Below, one piece after another: positions 1 to 4,842 of a DNA stretch of 7,012 bases; the stretch's first letter is position 1, and the number at the start of each line of letters is the position of its first letter. A program made the position numbers and the translations under genes. The notes under the pieces are model-generated. The model ran no database searches. It saw only the letters and a program-made list of their open reading frames with translations, and had not been told where the DNA came from. Source of the stretch: Candidatus Dadabacteria bacterium UBA2774 (GTDB taxonomy: Bacteria > Desulfobacterota_D > UBA1144 > Nemesobacterales > UBA2774); the NCBI GenBank assembly GCA_002352485.1, contig DEIM01000193.1, positions 31,727 to 38,738 on the forward strand, given 5' to 3'.

Positions 1-54
1 GGGGACAGAGGCGAGCGCATCACAGCGATGCCGGGGGAGGCATAAAATTAAAAG
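1..54. repeat. Dispersed GGGGACAGAG repeat, single copy at window edge
   Basis: The first ~54 bases begin GGGGACAGAGGCGAGCG and end in ATAAAATTAAAA. They match, with changes in the middle, the unit repeated in tandem at 3622-3820. The left border (GGGGACAGAGG) and the AT-rich right border (TAAAATTA) are conserved, while the core differs (GCATCACAGCGATGCCGGGGGAGGC here). The repeat may continue to the left of the window. It is non-coding and lies just upstream of the lipoprotein gene. Confidence 0.75.
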
Positions 55-61
55 CGGATGG

Positions 62-86
62 ATTCCTGATGCATACATTCAGGAAT
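62..86. repeat. Palindromic repeat ending in GGAATGAC
   Basis: ATTCCTGA (62-69) pairs perfectly with TCAGGAAT (79-86) across a 9-base loop, and is followed by GAC. The GATT...AATGAC borders recur in the palindromes at 3509-3537 and 3589-3616, which suggests one dispersed family. The hairpin would sit in the leader, or just upstream of the transcript, of the lipoprotein gene. Confidence 0.5.
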
Positions 87-109
87 GACAATATAAAGGA
101 GAAAACTCA

Positions 110-328
110 ATGAAAAATATAAAATACTTAATCGCAGGACTAGTACTCGTAACTTGTCTGACAGGCTGCTCTGGGATGTCGAGCACCGAGAAGAGCACAC
201 TTGGCGGAGCGGCAATCGGCGCTGGCGCCGGAGCGGGTATCACAGCCATAGCAGGGGGCAATCCATGGGTGGGCGCCGGGCTCGGAGCCGCGGCGGGTGG
301 ACTGACGGGATATCTGGTAGGGAAATAG
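110..328 (+). CDS. Small glycine-zipper lipoprotein
   Basis: This encodes a 72-residue lipoprotein. The N-terminus is a classic type II signal peptide: MKNIK, a hydrophobic stretch, then the lipobox LTGC with the lipidated Cys at residue 20. The mature part is dominated by Gly/Ala zippers (GGAAIGAGAGAGITAIAGG and GAGLGAAAGGLTGYLVG), as in OsmB/YMGG-type glycine-zipper proteins, which insert into or associate with the outer membrane and are often stress induced. The start is well supported: AAGGAG at 96-101 lies eight bases before the ATG. The gene stands alone on the plus strand and converges on the membrane-protein gene, whose stop is 20 bp away. The exact function is unknown. The lipoprotein and glycine-zipper nature is seen directly; the stress role is inferred. 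Confidence 0.85.
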   Translation: MKNIKYLIAGLVLVTCLTGCSGMSSTEKSTLGGAAIGAGAGAGITAIAGGNPWVGAGLGAAAGGLTGYLVGK

Positions 329-348
329 GGGTAATATCTACTGGTTTT

Positions 349-849
349 TTAGTCCTCGGGATGGAGCAGGCTCTCTGTGGACAGCACGGCTGAGTAAGTC
401 ATATAAGAGGCCACAGCGCCTGCGAATACCGCGACCACCGGTATGACGATTGACGTGGATATTTCGGCATAAGTGGGGTACAAAGCCCTTAACAGAAGTG
501 CCAGGCCCAGGACGTAAACGAACGCCTGCACTGCTCTGATTAGGGCTTTTATGAGGGTTATTCTGATCCAGGGAATATCTCCCGCGTCTTCTTCATTGTG
601 GGCCTTGAGCGTAACCCATACCGTAACGAACGTAACGACTATGCTTATTATGAGGGCTCTGGGGATTAACGCGCCTATTAAAGAGTGGTTCCATTTCTCA
701 GCTACAAGCGCGAAGAGCGGTACTTCCGATTCCCCGTTTAGCGCGAAATAGAGGATTATGACGTTCACTATTCCTGCGGCGATGCCGCTTGTCAGGGCGC
801 GTCTTTTCGCAAACGTAATCAATTTCTCTGACATCAGGGTAGTTATCAT
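349..849 (-). CDS. Hypothetical four-helix inner-membrane protein
   Basis: This encodes a 166-residue integral membrane protein that I do not recognise as a characterised family. Four hydrophobic segments are visible at about 18-38, 57-81, 99-121 and 130-153, separated by short loops. The loop between helices 2 and 3 is acidic (HNEEDAGD), and Arg/Lys residues sit before helices 1 and 3 (FAKRRAL, IKALIRAV). No catalytic motif stands out. The start is uncertain because neither the first ATG nor the ATG at codon 6 (MSEKLITF) has a clear Shine-Dalgarno sequence. The gene converges with the lipoprotein gene, and the T run at 345-350 lies in the 20-bp gap. It has no operon partner in the window. 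Confidence 0.75.
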   Translation of the reverse strand: MITTLMSEKLITFAKRRALTSGIAAGIVNVIILYFALNGESEVPLFALVAEKWNHSLIGALIPRALIISIVVTFVTVWVTLKAHNEEDAGDIPWIRITLIKALIRAVQAFVYVLGLALLLRALYPTYAEISTSIVIPVVAVFAGAVASYMTYSAVLSTESLLHPED

Positions 850-930
850 ACATTAAAATATTTCACATGTATAAGCCAAGCCTTAGTTTTAAATAAAACT
901 GTTATATCATGCTATTAATCTGTTTGAATC

Positions 931-958
931 TTGCCCAACCATTCATAATAGGTACAAT
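931..958 (+). promoter_or_regulatory. Sigma70-type promoter of tRNA-Arg
   Basis: TTGCCC (931-936) and TACAAT (953-958) are separated by 16 bases. The predicted start near 965 would give a leader of about 9 bases before the tRNA at 974. The -10 is five of six to consensus and the -35 four of six. Confidence 0.55.
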
Positions 959-973
959 TAATCTCTCCTCTGC

Positions 974-1050
974 GCGCCCGTAGCTCAATTGGACAGAGTG
1001 CTTGACTACGGATCAAGAGGTTGGGGGTTCGACTCCCTCCGGGCGCGCCA
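974..1050 (+). tRNA. tRNA-Arg(ACG)
   Basis: A complete cloverleaf can be drawn. The acceptor GCGCCCG (974-980) pairs with CGGGCGC (1040-1046), followed by discriminator G and an encoded CCA. The D stem is GCTC/GAGT. The anticodon stem is CTTGA/TCAAG around loop CTACGGA, giving anticodon ACG (1008-1010). The T arm is GGGGG-TTCGACT-CCCTC. The wobble A is expected to be edited to inosine by TadA to read CGU, CGC and CGA. The gene has its own promoter and is followed by a decayed partial copy. Confidence 0.95.
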
Positions 1051-1056
1051 GGATCT

Positions 1057-1302
1057 CCCGTTAGTCTGATATAAGCAACACAGTGAGTAGTCAAGACTAC
1101 GGATCAAGGGTTGGGGGTACAAATCCGAGCAAGCGAGGATTTGGTCCAATTTGAGATAAGTACCAGAATTACAAGACTTGGAAATTTGATGGGTATTAAA
1201 GAGAGCGAGTGAGCAATCGGTCCATGCTCTTAGAATTGAAGAAGTCACAATACTTGGCTAAAACGGATGGATCGAAGTCTAACACTCCCTCCGGGCGCGC
1301 CA
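1057..1302 (+). pseudogene. Decayed, interrupted second copy of tRNA-Arg
   Basis: Two blocks match the intact tRNA-Arg. In 1057-1120, CCCGTTAG resembles the acceptor/D-arm start, GACTACGGATCAAG (1095-1108) is identical to the anticodon arm, and GGTTGGGGGT matches the T arm. In 1284-1302, the 3' T arm, acceptor and CCA are an exact match. About 160 unrelated bases separate the blocks. The anticodon stem no longer pairs (TCAAG precedes the loop in place of CTTGA), so the copy cannot fold as a tRNA. It could be a tandem duplicate broken by an insertion, or scars of an element that integrated at the tRNA 3' end. This fills most of the 300-bp gap between tRNA-Arg and the next gene. Confidence 0.65.
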
Positions 1303-1305
1303 GGA
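1284..1305 (+). repeat. Direct repeat of tRNA-Arg 3' end (att-like)
   Basis: Twenty-two bases, including CCTCCGGGCGCGCCAGGA, are identical to 1032-1053, the tRNA 3' end plus three flanking bases. The copies start 252 bp apart. Tyrosine-recombinase elements typically leave such duplications at tRNA 3' ends. The enclosed segment carries no integrase or other gene, so it would be only a remnant or a simple duplication. Confidence 0.6.
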
Positions 1306-1350
1306 AATCCCAAGATTTATATATAGCGGCACATGGAGTACTAAAGACTG

Positions 1351-1983
1351 ATGTCGAATAATGAAACATTAGAGCAGAAGTTGGATAAAGAGGTAGAGGA
1401 TTACTTAGAGAGGGTAGAGGGGACAGAGGAGATCAGCTCGCTTCTCGGAGACGGGATCTCGCGTGAGGACTATGTGCGGCTCCTTAAGACCTGCTATGTA
1501 ATAGAGCATGTAAGCCGAAACGCTGTGCTCCTGGCAAGTGATATAACCGAGAATACCAATCCCTATCTTAGCCAGAGGTTTAAGTTCTGCGCCAAAGGTG
1601 AAGAGGGGCATGCAGAGATGGCTCTTCAGGACTTAAAAGAGATGGGCGTAGAAGGGGTGGAGATGAAAGATATTCCCCATGCCGATGACTATGGCTCTAT
1701 GCTCCGGGATACTGCCAAGAATTTTCCCCTTGGAATACTAGGTCATTCATACCTTTTTGAGAACGCATCGGGAATTATGTTCCCTAAGCATAACGGCCAC
1801 GACTATCCTTCTGAATTTATCCGGGTCCACGCAAAGGAAGACCCCGGACACTCAGTCGCCATAAAGAGGACTGTTAGGCACCTTGAGGCCGATCTCTCAG
1901 AAGATGATGTAGAGAATATTTCTAGATTCGCGAGAGAGAGCGGTGAGTTTCTACTCAGGATTTTCCAGGAAATTCAGGGCTGA
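1351..1983 (+). CDS. Heme-oxygenase-fold diiron enzyme (iron-containing redox enzyme family)
   Basis: This encodes a 210-residue, mostly helical protein of the TenA/PqqC/heme-oxygenase-like superfamily. It carries the ligand pattern of the diiron oxidase branch (UndA, SznF type): Glu52 (VIEHVSRN), Glu84-x2-His87 (GEEGHAEM) and His160-x3-Asp164-x2-His167 (HAKEDPGHS). That is the full six-ligand set known to bind two irons and activate O2. Members oxidise fatty acids, amino acids or N-containing natural-product precursors; the substrate here cannot be told. The length fits the family. There is no signal peptide, so it is cytosolic. The start has a weak GGAG at 1335-1338, spaced rather far from the ATG. 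The gene stands alone between tRNA genes with no biosynthetic neighbours. A PqqC- or TenA-like non-metal role is less likely given the ligands. Confidence 0.85.
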   Translation: MSNNETLEQKLDKEVEDYLERVEGTEEISSLLGDGISREDYVRLLKTCYVIEHVSRNAVLLASDITENTNPYLSQRFKFCAKGEEGHAEMALQDLKEMGVEGVEMKDIPHADDYGSMLRDTAKNFPLGILGHSYLFENASGIMFPKHNGHDYPSEFIRVHAKEDPGHSVAIKRTVRHLEADLSEDDVENISRFARESGEFLLRIFQEIQG

Positions 1984-2025
1984 GCGCAGAATCCATTATT
2001 TTATAATATTAAAGAAAGTTCTTCT

Positions 2026-2049
2026 CTTCTTTTGAATGATCAAAAGAAG
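2026..2049 (+). other. AT-rich hairpin downstream of the diiron enzyme gene
   Basis: CTTCTTTTG (2026-2034) and CAAAAGAAG (2041-2049) form a perfect 9-bp stem with a 6-base loop, 43 bases after the stop. No T run follows on either strand, so this is at best a weak terminator or an mRNA 3'-end stabiliser. I see nothing else in 2050-2258, which is AT-rich and non-coding. Confidence 0.35.
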
Positions 2050-2258
2050 CAAAAATCACCGCCTTCACATAAATTACGCTAAAAATGAATTCTGTAAGCT
2101 AAACATCACAATTCCACCCACACCCCGTGTGAAGTTTTTAACACTCCCATAATTCATTTTCTTAACGCTATTTATGTATGTCGGAAGCTTAAAAGGCAAA
2201 AACTTAAGTCTAATTCATGATCAATCTATTATATAGTGGGCTTGTGCTTGCTGAGTAG

Positions 2259-2352
2259 TGGCGGAGAGGGTGGGATTTGAACCCACGAAAGGGTTTAAGC
2301 CCTTTACTCGCTTAGCAGGCGAGCGCCTTCGACCGTACTCGGCCACCTCTCC
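2259..2352 (-). tRNA. tRNA-Ser(GCT)
   Basis: Read on the minus strand, the acceptor GGAGAGG (2352-2346) pairs with CCTCTCC (2269-2263), followed by G and an encoded CCA (2261-2259). The anticodon stem CTCGC/GCGAG encloses loop CTGCTAA, giving anticodon GCT for AGC/AGU codons. The long variable arm typical of class II tRNA-Ser is present (AAAGGG paired with CCCTTT). The T arm is GTGGG-TTCAAAT-CCCAC. Confidence 0.95.
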
Positions 2353-2380
2353 GTGTGTTGGTTTTTATTGTGAGGGTGTG

Positions 2381-2389
2381 ATTATACCA
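2381..2389 (-). promoter_or_regulatory. Extended -10 promoter of tRNA-Ser
   Basis: On the minus strand TGGTATAAT is a perfect -10 with the TGn extension, about 28 bases upstream of the tRNA 5' end. The -35 (TAGATT at 17-bp spacing) is poor, and the extended -10 likely compensates. The T run just upstream belongs to the terminator-like hairpin at 2400-2477. Confidence 0.65.
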
Positions 2390-2399
2390 GTATCGTGAG

Positions 2400-2477
2400 A
2401 AAAAATCTAACCCGCCCGAAGATGCTGATGATGGGGGTTGACTTAGGAGGGTCAGTACTCACTATCTTCGGGCGGGT
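2400..2477 (-). terminator. Long-loop terminator-like hairpin after the HicA-HicB operon
   Basis: ACCCGCCCGAAGAT (2410-2423) and ATCTTCGGGCGGGT (2464-2477) are perfect 14-base inverted arms. On the minus strand the second arm is followed by TAGATTTTTT (down to 2400), which fits an intrinsic terminator for the operon ending at 2616. The 40-base loop is unusually long and carries GGAGGGTCAG (plus-strand reading), shared with the next hairpin. A structured 3' UTR or small RNA is the alternative. Confidence 0.55.
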
Positions 2478-2541
2478 GGTAGTTTATTGAAGAAATTGGT
2501 TGTAGATATGCCGATAAATCTAATGTTAGTAAGGGAAAGTC

Positions 2542-2570
2542 CCGGGCGCGGAGGGTCAGGCCGCGCCCGG
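2542..2570. other. GC-rich hairpin with loop decamer shared with its neighbour
   Basis: CCGGGCGCGG (2542-2551) pairs perfectly with CCGCGCCCGG (2561-2570) over a 9-base loop. It lies 46 bases after the HicA-HicB stop on the minus strand. It has no T run, so it does not look like a stand-alone terminator. GGAGGGTCAG at 2550-2559 is identical to 2446-2455. Confidence 0.6.
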
Positions 2571-2615
2571 ATGTAGATGGGGGACAAATAGGAATGCTGT
2601 GTGTATTAATCTTCA

Positions 2616-3038
2616 TCATGATGCCTGTCTTATATCGAAAAATGTCGAGGTACTGTCCGGCGCACTATGTATTATGCCGTCCTGTCTGAGCCCTTCTAAG
2701 TGAAGGCGTACAGAGCTCAGCATTAATTCTTTGGTTTCGTCGAGCGTGTCGCCTACGGCAACGCATCCTGGAAGATCGGGGCAATAGGCTGAGAAGCAGT
2801 TCTGCGATTTCTCTACTGTAATCTCATAATGGTCGCGCTCCGTAATGGCTTCTGTATCGAAGCAATGTTTTAGTGAGTAATAAAGCGCGCCTTCCGGAAG
2901 TTCTTTATCCATCATGCAGTTAAGCGTAACTCTTTGCTTTTTGCTCCTTAATTTGAACTGACGGTGGCTGCCGCATATTCTGACCAGGTACCACCCGTTA
3001 TTTTCGACCAAAAACTTAATCACCTCTCTAACTTTCAT
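2616..3038 (-). CDS. HicA-HicB fused toxin-antitoxin protein
   Basis: One 140-residue frame carries two domains. Residues 1-60 are HicA-like: MKVREVIKFL, NGWYLVR, GSHRQF with the expected catalytic His25, then VTLN and KELPEGALYYSLK. HicA is a double-stranded-RNA-binding fold mRNA interferase. Residues 68-130 are HicB-like: YEITVEK, SAYCPDLPGC, VGDTLDE, HLEGLRQDG, the partial RNase-H fold that masks HicA. The two are normally separate, about 60 and 70 or more residues, with HicB following HicA. Here they join in frame without a stop, through the linker CFDTEAITERD. The HicB part ends soon after its core and shows no HTH or RHH tail. The usual His-containing segment after the HicA beta strand reads NCMMDK, so toxin activity may be reduced. 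GAGAGG lies 7 bases upstream of the ATG. The gene follows the RHH gene by 40 bp in one operon. A missed stop from sequencing error is possible, but the domain junction reads smoothly. Confidence 0.8.
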   Translation of the reverse strand: MKVREVIKFLVENNGWYLVRICGSHRQFKLRSKKQRVTLNCMMDKELPEGALYYSLKHCFDTEAITERDHYEITVEKSQNCFSAYCPDLPGCVAVGDTLDETKELMLSSVRLHLEGLRQDGIIHSAPDSTSTFFDIRQAS

Positions 3039-3078
3039 TTACCATCCTCTCAGTATGTGTTTTCGTTGAAAGCCAGCT

Positions 3079-3300
3079 TTAATCGTCTTCTTGCTTGTAC
3101 ATTACTACATTCTTAAACTCCTCACCGGTCATTGCATTATCGAGATACTGTGAAAGCGCCTCCTCAATGATCTTGGATTGGCTAGTTCTCGATACGAAAG
3201 AGTACAACCTGAGCCTTTCGTAAAGCATCGAGGGTATGTAAAGAGACCCTCTGTGCATCTTCTGCGGGTTAGCCCGCTGTTGTATGGTTGCCGCTGTCAC
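3079..3300 (-). CDS. Ribbon-helix-helix (CopG-like) protein, likely operon repressor
   Basis: This encodes up to 73 residues. The core RGSLYIPSMLYERLRLYS...SQSKIIEEALSQYLD (about residues 17-53) fits a ribbon-helix-helix fold: a short strand that reads the major groove as a dimer, then two helices. The first in-frame start is GTG at 3300, but the predicted transcription start falls on that GTG. Translation is therefore either leaderless or begins at the ATG of codon 15 (3258), which leaves 59 residues and fits RHH proteins better. A small hairpin (3264-3277, GCGGG/CCCGC) precedes that ATG. The gene is first in an operon with the HicA-HicB fusion, and probably supplies the DNA-binding function that the HicB half lacks, acting at the palindrome in its own promoter. 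That role is inferred. Confidence 0.75.
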   Translation of the reverse strand: MTAATIQQRANPQKMHRGSLYIPSMLYERLRLYSFVSRTSQSKIIEEALSQYLDNAMTGEEFKNVVMYKQEDD

Positions 3301-3306
3301 AATCTA

Positions 3307-3335
3307 TTTATAGCATCATTACGTAATGATGTCAA
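3307..3335 (-). promoter_or_regulatory. Promoter with palindromic operator for the RHH-HicAB operon
   Basis: On the minus strand TTGACA (3335-3330, perfect -35) and TATAAA (3312-3307, five of six) are separated by exactly 17 bases. The spacer plus the last two bases of the -35 form an 18-bp perfect palindrome, CATCATTACGTAATGATG (3314-3331). A repressor dimer bound there would block RNA polymerase. This placement is typical of toxin-antitoxin autoregulation. Confidence 0.8.
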
Positions 3336-3508
3336 TAGGGTATTTTATGAAGATCGCAAAAACCCCTTGATATTACTGCACTATCGGTGTTTAAGCCTTA
3401 TTTTGATTAGTTTTGGTTGTGTGCAGAGAATGTGTTATATGACACTATTCGCTGAAATTTGCCCTTTTTTCTGCTTTTTTATGAGGGAGATAGAATAGTA
3501 AAAAAGAT
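3336..3508. other. AT-rich non-coding stretch
   Basis: I see no gene, RNA or strong repeat here. Short frames that cross it show no recognisable protein features. With the repeats at 3509-3820 it makes up the gene-free stretch between the RHH promoter and the methyltransferase stop. Confidence 0.5.
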
Positions 3509-3537
3509 GAGATCCCGGGACGCGGGCCGGGATGACT
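3509..3537. repeat. Palindromic repeat GAGAT...ATGACTGAA
   Basis: ATCCCGG (3512-3518) pairs with CCGGGAT (3527-3533) over an 8-base loop. The borders GAGAT and ATGACT match those of the palindrome at 3589-3616, while the arm sequence differs. Confidence 0.6.
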
Positions 3538-3546
3538 GAAATGGTT

Positions 3547-3569
3547 CATCCTTCGACAAGCTCAGGATG
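3547..3569. repeat. Palindromic dispersed-type repeat (CATCCTTCGACAAGCTCAGG)
   Basis: CATCCT (3547-3552) pairs with AGGATG (3564-3569). From memory, closely similar CCTTCGACAAGCTCAGGATGAG elements are scattered between genes in many proteobacterial genomes. The element sits between the two GAGAT...ATGACT palindromes. Confidence 0.55.
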
Positions 3570-3588
3570 AGCGGGACAAAATTGGTGG

Positions 3589-3616
3589 AGATTGCGTCGC
3601 TTCGCTCGCAATGACT
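3589..3616. repeat. Palindromic repeat GAGATTGCG...CGCAATGACTA
   Basis: ATTGCG (3591-3596) pairs with CGCAAT (3607-3612), with a GC-rich core (TCGCTTCGCT). It shares the GAGAT and ATGACT borders with 3509-3537 and runs straight into the 54-bp tandem array. Confidence 0.6.
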
Positions 3617-3621
3617 AGAAT

Positions 3622-3820
3622 GGGGACAGAGGCGAGCGTTTCACAGCGATGCCCGCAGGAATAAAATTAGAAAATGGGGACAGAGGCGAGCGTTTCACAG
3701 CGATGCCCGCAGGAATAAAATTAGAAAATGGGGACAGAGGCTGGGGGCAGCCGGGAGTGCGTAGCACGATCCGGGGGAATAAAATTAGAAAGCGCGATGC
3801 CGAGGCAGGTATAAAATCAG
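3622..3820. repeat. Tandem 54-bp repeat array (GGGGACAGAG family)
   Basis: The units at 3622-3675 and 3676-3729 are identical 54-bp copies running from GGGGACAGAGGCGAGCG to AATAAAATTAGAAAAT. The third unit (3730-3791) keeps both borders but has a different, longer core containing GTGC/GCAC arms. A fourth, left-truncated unit (about 3793-3820) ends in TATAAAATCAG. A further diverged copy starts the window. Because 54 is a multiple of three, long frames without stops run through the array on both strands, but they show only the repeat and are not genes. The array ends just after the stop of the methyltransferase gene. Confidence 0.85.
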
Positions 3821-3825
3821 GCATT

Positions 3826-4347
3826 CTATACCGGCCAGATCCACCTACGGGTGCGTTGCTTATATGTGGTGTATTCAACGCCGAATTTGCCTTCCAGGTA
3901 GTGCTCCTCGCGCTCGATTACTCCCTTTTGAATGACGATTATAAATACCGGGGTGAGGATTAAAATCCAAATATTGCTGATGAGAATGGAAATGGCGATC
4001 ATTAGGAGCGCCATCGAGAGGTACATTGGGTTACGGGTGAAGCGGTATATACCGTCGCTCACTATGGTAGTCGCGGGCTTCCGAACGTCTATGTTCGTAC
4101 CCGCCTTGCGCATCTGCAGAATAGCCAGGCCTGCTACGAGGACGGAGTATGCGAGAAAAATTACGCCTACGATGTTGCGCAGCGGACCGTGAATAAAATG
4201 CATAGGGAATAGGTTGTGGAGGATTACTCCTACGCCGAGAAAGGCAATGAATATAAACGGGGGCAGCGCGATCACTCCGGGGTTGTCTTTCTGAACGGGT
4301 TCTTTTTCCCCTGCGGACCCGGTCTTTTTTTCTGGTTCAGCACTCAC
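3826..4347 (-). CDS. Isoprenylcysteine carboxyl methyltransferase family membrane protein
   Basis: This encodes a 173-residue membrane enzyme of the ICMT/PEMT-like family. After a charged, probably cytosolic N-terminus (MSAEPEKKTG, residues 1-22) come hydrophobic segments at about 27-46, 57-77, 108-125 and 127-143. The family's C-terminal SAM-binding signature is clear: DGIYRFTRNPMYLS (98-111), EREEHYLEGKFG (145-156) and the following Y-x3-R aromatic/basic tail. Members transfer a methyl group from SAM to lipid-linked or membrane-embedded acceptors; the bacterial substrates are mostly unknown. It starts at GTG directly after the TAA of the sensor gene with no gap, and GGGAGAG lies about nine bases upstream. 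It is thus the last gene of the sigma operon and a possible output of it. The substrate cannot be inferred. Confidence 0.85.
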   Translation of the reverse strand: MSAEPEKKTGSAGEKEPVQKDNPGVIALPPFIFIAFLGVGVILHNLFPMHFIHGPLRNIVGVIFLAYSVLVAGLAILQMRKAGTNIDVRKPATTIVSDGIYRFTRNPMYLSMALLMIAISILISNIWILILTPVFIIVIQKGVIEREEHYLEGKFGVEYTTYKQRTRRWIWPV

Positions 4348-4842
4348 TTAATATCTCTCTCCCGGAGGGCCTGGCGGGTGGGGTGGTCTCATTCCAGGAG
4401 GTCCTCCACGGTGGCGGTGTTTTCTCATTTCCTCAATAAATTCTGAAAGCGCCACTCGCTCTTCACGGTCAAGGTTCTGCGCAAGCTCTGAGACAGTGTA
4501 TGCCATATCCATTGTCAGCACACCAAGGAGATCGTGAAGCTCCCGGGCATCTTGTTCAAACCGCTCGGGATCGAAATTCTCAGCCGTGAGTGTTTCTATA
4601 AGCTCTCTACGGGTTTTCTCGACCTTCATTTTAGTGCCGCGCGTCTCTCGTCTCAGCTCTTTCATGGTGCCGAGTATAATCTCCCTTTTTTCTTCCGGGA
4701 GGCTGCCGAGGACTTCTGTCATATTTGCCCTCATCTTTCCCATCATTGCGGCGCGTTTTGAGAAGTGGCCGATAGTGAGCCCTATGAAAAGGAAGTTCAG
4801 CAGTATGGATATTATGAAGATTACCTTTAGTCCTTTACTCAT
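4348..4842 (-). CDS. Membrane-anchored periplasmic sensor (CnrX/Spy-like, Metal_resist family)
   Basis: This encodes a 164-residue protein with one N-terminal membrane helix (about residues 5-25, VIFIISILLNFLFIGLTIG) and a long helical periplasmic domain. The core LPEEKREIILGTMKELRRE...LTAENFDPERF resembles the Spy/CpxP/CnrX helical-hairpin family used to sense metals or misfolded protein. The tail is rich in His, Pro and Gly (KHRHRGGPPG, PPHPPGPP) and could bind metal. I chose the ATG at 4842: its ATGAGTAA overlaps the anti-sigma stop by eight bases and a G-rich stretch precedes it, whereas the ATG five codons upstream has no ribosome site. It is a paralogue of the protein at 5933-6385, with the same LPxE...TMKE...LTAxxFD pattern. 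Coupling to the anti-sigma points to signal input for the sigma factor, as CnrX does for CnrY/CnrH. Confidence 0.85.
   Translation of the reverse strand: MSKGLKVIFIISILLNFLFIGLTIGHFSKRAAMMGKMRANMTEVLGSLPEEKREIILGTMKELRRETRGTKMKVEKTRRELIETLTAENFDPERFEQDARELHDLLGVLTMDMAYTVSELAQNLDREERVALSEFIEEMRKHRHRGGPPGMRPPHPPGPPGERY

Noticed and set aside
154..393. Plus-strand frame overlapping the lipoprotein
   Set aside because: It is out of frame within the well-supported lipoprotein gene and its composition (Arg/Gly-rich) is that of a shadow frame.
1006..1248. Minus-strand reading frame of 80 codons ending in RRESNPQPLDP
   Set aside because: Its C-terminal part is the antisense of the tRNA-Arg 3' half, a well-known spurious peptide pattern. 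The rest overlaps the decayed tRNA copy.
3178..3498. Plus-strand frame of 106 codons
   Set aside because: It starts antisense within the RHH gene, runs through the operon promoter, and shows no protein-like features.
3622..3820. Possible CRISPR array
   Set aside because: Units are directly adjacent with no unique spacers, the period is the unit itself, and no cas-like gene is nearby.
3615..3963. Long frames on both strands through the tandem repeat, with repeated PAGIKLENGDRG or SNFIPAGIAVKRS
   Set aside because: The repeat unit is 54 bp, a multiple of three, so any stop-free frame persists. The peptides are only translated repeat and one frame runs antisense into the methyltransferase gene.
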